Shown in pieces: positions 1-9,416 of a stretch of 64,000 bases of DNA. This DNA is from Bacillota bacterium. GTDB lineage: Bacteria > Bacillota > Clostridia > Acetivibrionales > DTU013. The first letter of the stretch is position 1. The number at the start of each line of letters is the position of its first letter. The stretch covers positions 28,387-92,386 of the forward strand of contig JAEYOM010000196.1 of the NCBI GenBank assembly GCA_023411715.1, read 5' to 3'. The notes below the pieces were generated by a model, which worked only from the letters and a program-made list of their open reading frames with translations, had not been told where the DNA came from and did not search any database. Both the position numbers and the translations under genes were made by a program.

Positions 1-942
1 TCTGGTCTGGAATTTCTCGACAAAACAGTCCGCAGAAGCCTTAACTATTATGCGGACATACTCAAAACCGATAAAATAAGTCAAAGCATATTAAATACGG
101 CGAAAAACGGTCCGCCTATCGCACTTCCCAATCTCAACGACCTGAGAAAGCCGGTGGAAACGTTTATAAAAAGCGTTAACAACGCAGTCTCGCAATTTAC
201 GGCAAAACCTGAGAGGATCGATTACCACGCCGTTGTAAACAGTTTTCTGCCCCCCGGAGCAACACTGCTGAAAGCACAGTACCCTGAAAATACAGGGGAA
301 ATACAATCGGCCGATATCGACGGCGACAAGCGCAACGAACTGATAACTTCGTACAGAACGGCGGAAGGCATAAGGACGCTGGTCCTGAAAAAGGACGAAG
401 TACAGTGGTATAAAATGGCCGAGATCAGCACTCCTGATTATTACGAAATCCATTACAGGAGCCTTGCCGATATGACAGGCGACGGCCAAAAGCACCTTCT
501 ACTGGGTCTTGTTTCAAGACAGGCGGTACGTACCCTGTTCGCATATTCCATGACCGACGGCGGGGCAAAGAAGATATTCAGCAAAAACTACGGCAAGCTG
601 GAGTTGCAGAAAAACCGCGATGCTTCAGGCGCTGTAAAACATGTCATTGCCGTTTGGAACGAGAATGCTCCAGGCATTTACGACATAGAGCTCGTACGCT
701 GGAATGGTATCGACCTGGAAAAAATAAACGCGAGCCGGTATCTGTCTGCTAAAGTGGTGCCTTACTACGTTGAAAGACTGCGGCAGAATCCGAACAATGC
801 CACCGATTGGTACAATCTGGCCGACATACTTTCAAAATCCGGAGAAAAGGCAAGCGCACTAAGAGCTGTCAATCAGGGACTCAGGCATAATCCCGACGCG
901 ATCCTGCAAGAGCGTTTCAGTGCGCTCAAAGGCAAGCTCTGA
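1..942 (+). CDS. FG-GAP-like / TPR protein, 5' end outside window
   Basis: The frame is open from base 1 without a stop, so this is the last 313 residues of a longer protein; an internal GTG at 154 is not needed as a start. Two short calcium-loop-like repeats are visible (DIDGDKRNEL and DMTGDGQ), the pattern of FG-GAP/VCBS beta-propeller blades, followed by one C-terminal TPR-like helical pair (residues NPNNATDWYNLADILSKSG). No catalytic motif is seen. A role as a surface or lipoprotein-type binding protein is only an inference from the repeats. It ends 101 bases before the next gene on the same strand. Confidence 0.6.
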   Translation, partial: SGLEFLDKTVRRSLNYYADILKTDKISQSILNTAKNGPPIALPNLNDLRKPVETFIKSVNNAVSQFTAKPERIDYHAVVNSFLPPGATLLKAQYPENTGEIQSADIDGDKRNELITSYRTAEGIRTLVLKKDEVQWYKMAEISTPDYYEIHYRSLADMTGDGQKHLLLGLVSRQAVRTLFAYSMTDGGAKKIFSKNYGKLELQKNRDASGAVKHVIAVWNENAPGIYDIELVRWNGIDLEKINASRYLSAKVVPYYVERLRQNPNNATDWYNLADILSKSGEKASALRAVNQGLRHNPDAILQERFSALKGKL

Positions 943-1043
943 GGGCGATCCCGGCCGGAAACCGGGCAAAGTTATGAAGGCAGAATGTTTGCGCCCTTAA
1001 GACGCAAATTTCCGCTAAAACATTATGAAGGGAGGCAAATATA

Positions 1044-2009
1044 ATGCCTGCCGGTACATTGAGTCTCCTTGACAATATAAGGCTCAGCAATGGGGCACAG
1101 GGTCTGAGAAACTATTTTCACGAAGTGCTGCGCTGCGATCAGCAAAAGGCCATCAGCCTCATCAACGACCCGTGCCTCAGGTTCGGTACGCTGTATACTC
1201 TGAAATCGGAGGTATCCGGCAAGGATGTCCGGAGCTTTCTGGAACCATCATATGCAACGGCCCTCGAAATCGCCGACAGACTGTCCGGAAAGATGTCACG
1301 GCGGCTGGAGAAGGAAATGCGCGACGCAGAAGGCAGTACTGCCCCGCTGCTTGAATGGATGTTCAGGACAGGTTCGTATGAAAATGAACCGGACAGCGGA
1401 TATGAATTGTTGATGGACCGTATTGCCGGCCTGCTCGTAAAAAGCTATAATAACAAGTCAATTTTGTCTGAGCTGGCCGGTTTGATATTTTCAAGGAATA
1501 GAAGAGGAGCGCTGATCCATGAACTGGTATGGGCTTTCTTCGAAGCCCGCTGCATCGAAAGCCTGGCATTCGTAGCGTACAGATTGAATTCGCCGGACAT
1601 ACGGGACGTAAGACTGGCCGAAAAACTGCTTGGTTTTATTCCCGAAATGAAAGATATTACATACGACAAAGCAATGTTCTGGCTTTCAGAGAACAGTCCG
1701 TTCCTGTATTACACAGGCGAAAGCCTGCATTTTGACAGCAGGCCGCAGCATTACCGCGTATCGCTTCCCGCCAAGTATCTGTGCACTCCTGTCTCACCGG
1801 ACACGGGCAAGCCTGCCGAGCCATTCCGCGAGGCTGAACAGGAACTGTTGTCACGTTTTAATGGACTTGCCGAGCCTTTGCAGCAGCAACTGGCTGATTT
1901 CTCATGGCAGCTGTACAGGAGTGACAATTACCGGTGGAGTAGCTGGATTAGCCTGCCTCCTGAGGATCAGGCTGTATGGTTATCTTACATGACGGGGGGA
2001 TTGGCATGA
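1044..2009 (+). CDS. unknown 321-aa protein coupled to Tgl
   Basis: The ATG follows a strong GGGAGG ribosome site. I do not recognise the family. The protein is mostly helical in appearance, with no signal peptide, membrane segment or conserved catalytic pattern. Its stop codon overlaps the ATG of tgl (ATGA, 2006-2009), so the two are translated together. That coupling suggests a job linked to the transglutaminase, such as a substrate or accessory protein of spore coat cross-linking, but nothing in the sequence itself proves this. Confidence 0.75.
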   Translation: MPAGTLSLLDNIRLSNGAQGLRNYFHEVLRCDQQKAISLINDPCLRFGTLYTLKSEVSGKDVRSFLEPSYATALEIADRLSGKMSRRLEKEMRDAEGSTAPLLEWMFRTGSYENEPDSGYELLMDRIAGLLVKSYNNKSILSELAGLIFSRNRRGALIHELVWAFFEARCIESLAFVAYRLNSPDIRDVRLAEKLLGFIPEMKDITYDKAMFWLSENSPFLYYTGESLHFDSRPQHYRVSLPAKYLCTPVSPDTGKPAEPFREAEQELLSRFNGLAEPLQQQLADFSWQLYRSDNYRWSSWISLPPEDQAVWLSYMTGGLA

Positions 2010-2764
2010 TCAAACTGGCAGAAGGAGAATTCGATCCTAAGAAATCATTGGAAAAATACCAGACAGGCAGTACGGAGTATAACATACTAAATAAACTGGC
2101 CAACAGCGATCGTCAGTATAACTATTCCTCGCAGGACGAACTCGATTTTGAGACCAGTATGCGTAAAAACATAGTCAATTCCTCCATTGCCGCCTACAGG
2201 GGGAGGATCGCTTTCCGGACCTTCCGTGAATCCAAATGCAACGAGGATTACTGGGTCCGCAGGCCTGACGGCGGTTTTGTACTAAGAAATAACGTCAAGC
2301 CTGCGGACGCCATAAACGATATATTTCGCAATTCACGTAAATACGGGACCGAATGTGCGACAGTCGTGGTTATGATCTTTTACAAAGCAGTTCTTGACAT
2401 ATACGGCGATAAGCTTTTCAACACCGCATTTCCAGAGATCACACTTATGAACTGGCAGGAACTCAACGATCTCATGGGAATTGCAACGCAGCGCAGAGTA
2501 ATGGATTTCCTTCCTGGAGACTGCAGGTATTTCAGGAATCCCGACGTAAACCCGCTCACGCCGGAATGGCAGGGAGAGAACGCCATATATCTGGGCGGTA
2601 ATAAGTATTTCGGCCATGGGATCGGCATAACTGGTCCGATGATGATCATCGAGGCATTGAACTCCAACCGCATAGAGGGCGCCGATACTTCCGCGTATCT
2701 TATGGATAATGCGACACGGCCCGATTTCAGAAGTCTTTACCTTTACAAAAAACAATCGGCATAA
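2006..2764 (+). CDS. tgl: protein-glutamine gamma-glutamyltransferase (spore coat transglutaminase)
   Basis: This 252-residue protein matches the Bacillus subtilis Tgl family in length (245 aa there) and motifs. Tgl forms epsilon-(gamma-glutamyl)lysine cross-links between spore coat proteins in the mother cell. The catalytic Cys lies in TECATVV (C117), and the conserved Glu and His of the active site are visible in ENAIYLG (E191) and YFGHGIG (H204), at nearly the positions known for B. subtilis (C116, E187, H200). The start is set at the ATG overlapping the upstream stop, preceded by GGGGGGA; a longer reading from 1976 would overlap the upstream gene by 34 bases and has no better site. It supports a spore-forming host. 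Confidence 0.93.
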   Translation: MIKLAEGEFDPKKSLEKYQTGSTEYNILNKLANSDRQYNYSSQDELDFETSMRKNIVNSSIAAYRGRIAFRTFRESKCNEDYWVRRPDGGFVLRNNVKPADAINDIFRNSRKYGTECATVVVMIFYKAVLDIYGDKLFNTAFPEITLMNWQELNDLMGIATQRRVMDFLPGDCRYFRNPDVNPLTPEWQGENAIYLGGNKYFGHGIGITGPMMIIEALNSNRIEGADTSAYLMDNATRPDFRSLYLYKKQSA

Positions 2765-2793
2765 GGTCAGGCAGCATTGAATAATTTTTACTT

Positions 2794-4323
2794 ATGAGAA
2801 GATTTTCGACGGCACACGTAGATAAATTCTACAGGGACTCGTTCGTACTGACCCTTTCCAATATGGTCACGGGTGTGATCGCATTCGTTTTTTCGATCAT
2901 ACTATCCCGTAAACTCGGCGCTGAAGGTCTGGGGCTGTATGGACTTGTCATGCCCATTTACGGGCTTTTGCTGACCATAACAAGCGAAGGCCTTATTACC
3001 GCAATTTCAAAAATAACCACACTTTACTTCAACCGCAAGGAATTCCGCAACCTCAACCGTACCCTGAGCACGGTTTTCATATTCACGGCATTATGGGCAA
3101 CCTGTGTCGCGCTGCTGGTCCTGCTGTCCCATAAGCTGATCGCAGGTTATATAGTAAGGGATCCGAGGTCGGCGCAGGCGCTGATGATATTGAGCCCGGC
3201 TCTCGTATTCGTTCCGCTGTCGGCCATCATTAAGGGCTATTTATACGGTCTTGGAAAATATCGCATCTCGGCTGCCGTAGATATAGTGGAAAAGCTGCTG
3301 AGGGTCGTAATACTGCTCAGCACCATATGGATATTAAAACCCGCCACAGTGGGAAGCACCGTAGCAATAGCCTATTTTGCGCTTGCGACGGGCGAACTGG
3401 TAAGTATGCTTCTCCTTTTTATCTGCTACAGGTCCGAGCGCCGCAAGGCTGCCGGAGGGAACACAAGCCGGTCAAAATCCAGGATACAGCTCATTTTCGA
3501 CGTTTTCATAATAACCGTGCCGTTAAGCATAAACGGCATACTTTCCTCCATACTTTCCGCGATATCGGCGCTCATACTTCCGCGTAGGCTAGTAGCCGCC
3601 GGGTTCTCATACAGCCAGGCGCTTTCCGAGATCGGCAAGTTCGGCGGTATGGCGCTGAATATTGTAACGCTTCCCTACATTATAATCGGTTCGATGCTGA
3701 CTGTGCTCGTTCCCGAACTCTCGCTGAACATAAGCAAAAAAGATTACTGGTCCGCGGAGGAAAGGATTGCACAGGTTCTTAAAATGGCCATCACTGTAGG
3801 TATCGCGACCTCGCTCGTATGTCTTCGCATACCCGACATACTGGGGGTCCTGTTTTACGACAGGCGCGACCTCGGCGAAATGATACGTTTTTCATCGCCG
3901 TTATGCCTTATTTTGTTTGTCTCCTCGCCGACATTCGGTATACTCAATGCGCTCGGAAAGCAAAACATACTGCTCAAGAATTCTCTGATCAATTCGCTGC
4001 AGAGCCTGGTCCTTACGTATATCCTTGCCGGGATACCCGCTCTTAATATATACGGGTACGGGGTCTCGGCCGTCATAACGGCTGTGACTTCACTCATCCT
4101 GAACGTAAGGGAAATACTGAAAATCTGTGAAATAAAGATAAGCTTACAGGATATACTGACTTACCTACTGACGGGAACAGCCGTATGGCTGGCATCGGGC
4201 ATAATCGACGGGCTGCTTGGTTCCGCTCCGCCGTTCGCCATAACGGCTGGCGTTGTACTTATTTGTTTTATCGGTATGTTCGGTCTTAACGGGCTCGCAT
4301 TCAAGCTCCGGGTGGAGCCGTAA
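2794..4323 (+). CDS. SpoVB/MurJ-type flippase (MOP superfamily)
   Basis: A 509-residue polytopic membrane protein with about 14 hydrophobic segments. The N-terminus (LSRKLGAEGLGLYGLVMPIY) is typical of the SpoVB branch of polysaccharide/lipid-linked oligosaccharide flippases, which in sporulating Firmicutes move peptidoglycan precursors for the spore cortex. It lies 29 bases after tgl and probably shares its transcript, which fits a sporulation role. The ribosome site is weak. Its last 23 bases overlap the 3' end of the convergent kinase gene. A second, more distant paralogue lies at 54403-56115. Confidence 0.85.
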   Translation: MRRFSTAHVDKFYRDSFVLTLSNMVTGVIAFVFSIILSRKLGAEGLGLYGLVMPIYGLLLTITSEGLITAISKITTLYFNRKEFRNLNRTLSTVFIFTALWATCVALLVLLSHKLIAGYIVRDPRSAQALMILSPALVFVPLSAIIKGYLYGLGKYRISAAVDIVEKLLRVVILLSTIWILKPATVGSTVAIAYFALATGELVSMLLLFICYRSERRKAAGGNTSRSKSRIQLIFDVFIITVPLSINGILSSILSAISALILPRRLVAAGFSYSQALSEIGKFGGMALNIVTLPYIIIGSMLTVLVPELSLNISKKDYWSAEERIAQVLKMAITVGIATSLVCLRIPDILGVLFYDRRDLGEMIRFSSPLCLILFVSSPTFGILNALGKQNILLKNSLINSLQSLVLTYILAGIPALNIYGYGVSAVITAVTSLILNVREILKICEIKISLQDILTYLLTGTAVWLASGIIDGLLGSAPPFAITAGVVLICFIGMFGLNGLAFKLRVEP

Positions 4324-6838
4324 ACTGCAGCACAAAGGACGCCCCCCTGCCGTCCTCATTGTTTTCGGCCCATAGCCTGCCCTTCATTTCCGTCATATAG
4401 TTGGCACAGCTGTGAAGGCCAAAACCGTGACCGTTTTTCTTGGTCGTAAAGCCGTATGCAAAAATATTCTCCAGGTTCCCCTGGGCTATGCCCTCGCCGC
4501 TGTCGCTGATCCTGATAAAAATATTGCCGGATTTTTTGTAAACCTCTACTGACAGTACCCTGTCGCCGGGCTCTGTTTTATCCATCGCTTCTACAGCGTT
4601 CTTGACGATATTGGTAAGTATGTGGAACAGTTTTGTCCTCTGCGCCAGTGCAATCACAGACCCGGTGTACTTTCTTTCCGCACTGATGCCGTGCCTGTCG
4701 ATCGAAGCCTGGTGCATATTCAGCACATCTTCTATGACAGGTATGATATCCAGGCGCTCCAGGCCTGATTTGATTTCCGTATAGCTTTGCTGTGCATTTA
4801 CTATGCCCTCTATCAGGCCGACCTTGTCCGCGAGCCTTCCTATATACGTCTGCATTTTGCTGCGGTAAATGTCGAATTCATTTCCGAGGGTCACATAATA
4901 CTGCATCAGCATCTTACCCCTCGGATCATCTTTTATGAATCCTTCCAAGCGATCAATATTTTTATCCAGAAGCGAGTTGGCCATCAGCAGGTCATTCACG
5001 GGATTGCCGGCCATCAGGCTGTCTATCGACTGCGCTGTGACAAATACGCTATTGAGGATATTTGCAATATTGTGCAGTATCCCGGTAGTATCCGCCATAC
5101 CCTTTTTGTGCGCCTGATCCATCAGTTTCCTGTAACTGGCGTCGAGCTTATCAAACAGCATTATCCCATTCAGGGCCATTGCGATCTGTACCGTCAGGTT
5201 CCTGTATATTCTGAGGTCCATGCGCATGGGATCTATCAGTATAAAACCCATGAAATCGCTGCCAATGTAAAGAAGATGCGCAAGGTAAATATAAGTCCTG
5301 TTTTCCCTGAACAGATAACCGCCGAAATCGTGTATCCCGCTCCTGTCCCTGACATGATCGGATTTTACCATTTTTCCGTCGTAATATTCGAATTCCAGCC
5401 GGTAATCATCGAACAATCTCCGGTCATCGGGGCCTGAAAACAGGCAGATAAAACAATTCCGGACGCCAAGCCTGGGCAGGTTCGCAACCAGAGAATCCTT
5501 CAGGTTATTCAGGTTGAAATTGGTAACCAGTATTTGCCCGACATCCTTTGTTAGAAGCTTTATGTTATTGTACTCGAGGTTTTCCCTGAAGCCCGCATTT
5601 ACCAGCTTATCCTGCAGTATCATCTGCATCTGGTGGAAAGTGTTTTCTGCCCATATCAATTTTTGTACGTCATTTACCGCATAAGGCAGAAAATACGGCA
5701 GCAGAGTTTTCCTGAAAACAAGCGCGATATTTTCTAATTCATCATATTCGCTATAAAACTCAACCTTCCTGAGACACATTTCGAATTCCATGAGAAATGG
5801 ATCGGCCGGACCGGTATAAAAGGAACGCCTGAAGCTATTCAGCAATCCCAGCGTTTCCTTTACGCTGAATACTGTATTTTCAGCCAATATCCCGGCAACA
5901 TCGCCAAGGTCGCTTTCATGGAGTCCGCTGAAATCCTTTTGGGATGCGCTGATGCTGCCCTTGTCCGTGAATTTTGTCAAATGCGGTATGCAGCCGCAGG
6001 AGTTCCTGTAAATGACCTCTCCCGGCACTTCCATCCACATGGCAGAGTTCGCCCCGGTTATCAGGCGGTACATGGCTTCGCAGGCATAGTAGCCGAGTTC
6101 CCTCCATGGAAAATATACGGTTGTCATACCTGGTGTATAAAATCTGCTTATCTCGCCATCCTCATAGCTCGTGACCGCTATATCCCCGGGAACTTTGATC
6201 CCCCGTGCCTTCAAATCATTTATGACTTCATATGTTTCTTCATTGTAAAGGGACATGATCGCATCGACATCGGCCCTTCTTTCGTCCAGCAGTATCTCGA
6301 CCGCTCTCCTGCCGCGTTCCGCAACACTCAGGCCTTCGAGTTCCTCACCGCCGACGACGAGCAAAGGATCATAAATGCCGTAGCTATCCATCATATCAAG
6401 ATAGGCGTCGGTCCTCGTATCCGCTATGTATGGGGAGATAAACGCAATTTTTTTATATTTATGATGCAGGATCAAATGCTCGAGTATTTCCCTTATATAA
6501 TCCGATCCCTTGAAGTATACGCTAGTTACCCCGTCCTGACACGATCCGAGGCTGACCATGGGTATGTTTTTGAAACGTTCTCTGAAATCCCTGTTCCAGG
6601 CAGCTCTTGCCCATCCCAGGAATATTAACCCATCTAGCTTGAACTGCCTTATAAATTCATGCAGCAGCTCTTCCTGCGATACGTCCGTCAATGGTGTATT
6701 GACAAGAAAATGCCCGAAACGGATTATGTTGATATCATGCTTCCGTGCCGATTCCGCCATACCCTGGACGATATTGTTGTGATACTCGTCGTATGCATCC
6801 TCGTCCAGGAACCCTATTGTAAGTTTCTCTTCCATCAT
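4301..6838 (-). CDS. soluble sensor histidine kinase with LacI-like ligand-binding domain (copy 2)
   Basis: 845 residues, no signal peptide and no membrane segment. Residues about 5-290 resemble the periplasmic-binding-protein fold of LacI-type regulators (TIGFLDEDAYDEYHNNIVQG, GDIAVTSYEDGEISRF), but the DNA-binding helix-turn-helix is missing. A middle region of about 270 residues of unclear fold (possibly GAF-like) leads to a histidine box (ILHNIANILNS, H near 591) and a C-terminal HATPase (NIVKNAVEAMD, SDSGEGIA, GFTTKKNGHGFGLHS). It therefore looks like a cytoplasmic kinase that senses a small molecule, perhaps a sugar. It is last in an operon with its paralogue and a response regulator. 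The start ATGATG lacks a clear ribosome site. Confidence 0.88.
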   Translation of the reverse strand: MMEEKLTIGFLDEDAYDEYHNNIVQGMAESARKHDINIIRFGHFLVNTPLTDVSQEELLHEFIRQFKLDGLIFLGWARAAWNRDFRERFKNIPMVSLGSCQDGVTSVYFKGSDYIREILEHLILHHKYKKIAFISPYIADTRTDAYLDMMDSYGIYDPLLVVGGEELEGLSVAERGRRAVEILLDERRADVDAIMSLYNEETYEVINDLKARGIKVPGDIAVTSYEDGEISRFYTPGMTTVYFPWRELGYYACEAMYRLITGANSAMWMEVPGEVIYRNSCGCIPHLTKFTDKGSISASQKDFSGLHESDLGDVAGILAENTVFSVKETLGLLNSFRRSFYTGPADPFLMEFEMCLRKVEFYSEYDELENIALVFRKTLLPYFLPYAVNDVQKLIWAENTFHQMQMILQDKLVNAGFRENLEYNNIKLLTKDVGQILVTNFNLNNLKDSLVANLPRLGVRNCFICLFSGPDDRRLFDDYRLEFEYYDGKMVKSDHVRDRSGIHDFGGYLFRENRTYIYLAHLLYIGSDFMGFILIDPMRMDLRIYRNLTVQIAMALNGIMLFDKLDASYRKLMDQAHKKGMADTTGILHNIANILNSVFVTAQSIDSLMAGNPVNDLLMANSLLDKNIDRLEGFIKDDPRGKMLMQYYVTLGNEFDIYRSKMQTYIGRLADKVGLIEGIVNAQQSYTEIKSGLERLDIIPVIEDVLNMHQASIDRHGISAERKYTGSVIALAQRTKLFHILTNIVKNAVEAMDKTEPGDRVLSVEVYKKSGNIFIRISDSGEGIAQGNLENIFAYGFTTKKNGHGFGLHSCANYMTEMKGRLWAENNEDGRGASFVLQFTAPPGA

Positions 6839-6859
6839 TTGAGCTATGGTTGTCCCTAC

Positions 6860-9415
6860 TCATTTAAATCTGAGGATAAAGGACGCCCCCTTCCCCTCGC
6901 CATCGCTTTCTACCCTTATAGAACCTCCCATATCAGCCATATAACAAGCACAGCTATATAAGCCATAACCGTAATTCCCCTTTTTTGTTGTAAACCCGTA
7001 ATCGAATATCCTGTTCTTGATAACGGACGGTATTCCGGCCCCGTTATCTCTTATCTTCAGGTATTTACCCGACCTGTTCTCATAAAGCGTTATCGAGAGT
7101 ATCCTTTCCGCCTGGTCTGTCTCGTTCATTGCTTCCCTTGCATTCGCTATGATATTGAATATGACATAAAACAGCTTCGCACGGTGTATCTGAGCTTTGA
7201 AACTGTTCCGGTATTCCCTCGCGACGCTGATTCCGGATTTGTCGAATGTGTCCTGGTTCAGCTTGAGGGCGTCTTCAAGTATAGGTACCAGAGGATGCTC
7301 CTCGAGGTTGGCGTCGGACCCGGTATAGCTCTGCTGTGCGGATATGGCTTCGTTTATGGCATCTATCTTCCCCTTGATCCTGTCTAGGTTGTACCTGAGC
7401 TGATTTTCCATCCTTTCGGCGGAAACTCCCAGCTTTATGAAGAAATTCATCAATTTTTTCCCTTTCGGGTCGTTACAGATGAATTCACTCAGTTTTTGCA
7501 TATTTTCATCAAGCAGCCTGCCCGCCATGATGATATCATCGATGGCAGGCGATTTGACGCTTTCTTCCATCATATGTACCGAAACATTTACGCTGTTAAG
7601 TATATTTCCGATATTATGCAGTATATCCGCTGCTATATCCGCCATTCCCTCCCTGTATGCCTGCTCCAGTAGGTTCTTGTATGCCAGGTTCAGCCTGTTG
7701 AGCAGTACGGTCCCCCAAAGCGCAGTACTGATATGGATCGATAACTGCTGGTATACGGCCTCGTCCAGATAACCCATTCCGAACAGCGCAAAGCCCATTA
7801 TCTCATCCGTGACGTGTAAAAGGTACGCCATGGTTATCCCTTCATGCTCCTGTGCCATGATCCTTGACAGCTGTTCCCTTAGTGACCCGGAAACGCCCGT
7901 AACTTCTTCCTTTTTACCGTTTCGATAATTAAATATGAGCACACTGTCGTTAAAAAGGTTTTCTTCTACGTCCGATCCTTTAAAAATAGAATTGGAAATA
8001 AATATGCAGCAATTCCTGATATTGAGCATAGGCAGACCTTTTTCGAGCGAGCTCACAAGGTTTTGGAGGCTGAAATCGGTGAGAAGCATCCGGTTGACCG
8101 ACTGCAGATTCTGGTCGATCATCCTTGCTTCAAGAACCTTACTGCCATAAAGACCAGCGGCTTTATCGTTCAGCAGTATCTGCGACCGCATGCATAGATC
8201 CCCCGCCCTGAGCAGCATTTCAGGATCTCCGGCAAGATACGGAGCGATATGCCTTTTTAATGTCGGTATCAGTTCTTCGATATAAAAGTTTTTTTCTACT
8301 CCCCGCAGCTGCCTTTCCAACTCCTGTACAAATATCAGGCTTTCCTTTTTTATACAGGCGGATATGAATGACTTTACGAGCCTGTCAGAGCGTATTTCAA
8401 GGTTTTTATACCGGTCATCCAGAGTACCGGCTATGTCATCTATCTCTTCCCGGGTCATATCCGCAAGGCCATGGGAGGCAGCTCTTATATTACCGATAAC
8501 GGCTGATCCTATATGACCGGGCAGGCAGCCGCATGATTCTCTGAATATCAGCCTGCCTGCAAAATTCAGCGACATGGACATGGGCATATGGCCTTCCATA
8601 AGAAGTTTGACCATATTCTTGCAGCCGTAATATCCGAACTCTTTCCACGGAAAATAGATCGTAGAATGACCCGGAACCGCATAACGGCCGGAGGGTCCAT
8701 CCTCATAGCTCGTTACCGCGATGTCCCCCGGCACCCTTATTCCCCTGGTTTTGAGAACACTGAGCAAATAATCCGTCTGTATTATGTTGAGCGACATTAT
8801 CGCCTGAATATCGAGTTTCCGCTCATCCAGCAGTATCTCCACGGCTCTCCGGTTTCTTTCGCCATTATCCATCCCGTCAAGTTCCTTTTCACTTACATAA
8901 AGCCGTGGATCATAGAGCCCGTGCTCCTTCATGACATTCATCCAGGCGTCCGTCCTGTTATCCGGCCTGGTATGTTCTATATATGCTATTCTTGAAAGGT
9001 GGTGAGCTTCGATAAGATGGGTCGTCATCCTGGCAATATACTCATCCCCGGTAAATATGATACTGGGGATATCCGGATATTTGGTACCGAGGCTGAGGAT
9101 CGGTATCGAACTGAAGCGAATAATAAAATCATTGTGATTGTACATTGCTCCGGCCTTCGTCCAACCAAGGAACATCAAGCCATCCAACTCGTATTGCTGT
9201 ATATGGTCCAGCACCATATCGATCTGGTGAGAAAATTTGTATGCTATATGAGAGGAATAGTAGCTGAACCTGATAATGTCGACATTCAATTCCCCTGCCG
9301 CTTCCGAAATTCCGGCCATTATCTGGTTATGGAACTCGTTATCCTGGTTATCATCCAGGAAGCCTAGAGTATATCTGACTTTTTTTACCGGGCCCGATTT
9401 TAAATAATATTCCAT
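6860..9415 (-). CDS. soluble sensor histidine kinase with LacI-like ligand-binding domain (copy 1)
   Basis: 851 residues with the same architecture as its neighbour: LacI-like binding domain (TLGFLDDNQDNEFHNQIMAG; GDIAVTSYEDGPSGRY), a middle segment, a histidine box ILHNIGNILNS and an HATPase (IIANAREAMNE, IRDNGAGIP, GFTTKKGNYGYGLYS). The two kinases are clear tandem paralogues that have diverged in the binding domain, so they may read different ligands. The start chosen is the ATG at 9415, two bases after the stop of the upstream regulator and six bases after GGAG; the frame stays open further upstream to 9505 but that would overlap the previous gene by about 90 bases. Confidence 0.88.
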   Translation of the reverse strand: MEYYLKSGPVKKVRYTLGFLDDNQDNEFHNQIMAGISEAAGELNVDIIRFSYYSSHIAYKFSHQIDMVLDHIQQYELDGLMFLGWTKAGAMYNHNDFIIRFSSIPILSLGTKYPDIPSIIFTGDEYIARMTTHLIEAHHLSRIAYIEHTRPDNRTDAWMNVMKEHGLYDPRLYVSEKELDGMDNGERNRRAVEILLDERKLDIQAIMSLNIIQTDYLLSVLKTRGIRVPGDIAVTSYEDGPSGRYAVPGHSTIYFPWKEFGYYGCKNMVKLLMEGHMPMSMSLNFAGRLIFRESCGCLPGHIGSAVIGNIRAASHGLADMTREEIDDIAGTLDDRYKNLEIRSDRLVKSFISACIKKESLIFVQELERQLRGVEKNFYIEELIPTLKRHIAPYLAGDPEMLLRAGDLCMRSQILLNDKAAGLYGSKVLEARMIDQNLQSVNRMLLTDFSLQNLVSSLEKGLPMLNIRNCCIFISNSIFKGSDVEENLFNDSVLIFNYRNGKKEEVTGVSGSLREQLSRIMAQEHEGITMAYLLHVTDEIMGFALFGMGYLDEAVYQQLSIHISTALWGTVLLNRLNLAYKNLLEQAYREGMADIAADILHNIGNILNSVNVSVHMMEESVKSPAIDDIIMAGRLLDENMQKLSEFICNDPKGKKLMNFFIKLGVSAERMENQLRYNLDRIKGKIDAINEAISAQQSYTGSDANLEEHPLVPILEDALKLNQDTFDKSGISVAREYRNSFKAQIHRAKLFYVIFNIIANAREAMNETDQAERILSITLYENRSGKYLKIRDNGAGIPSVIKNRIFDYGFTTKKGNYGYGLYSCACYMADMGGSIRVESDGEGKGASFILRFK

Positions 9416-9416
9416 G

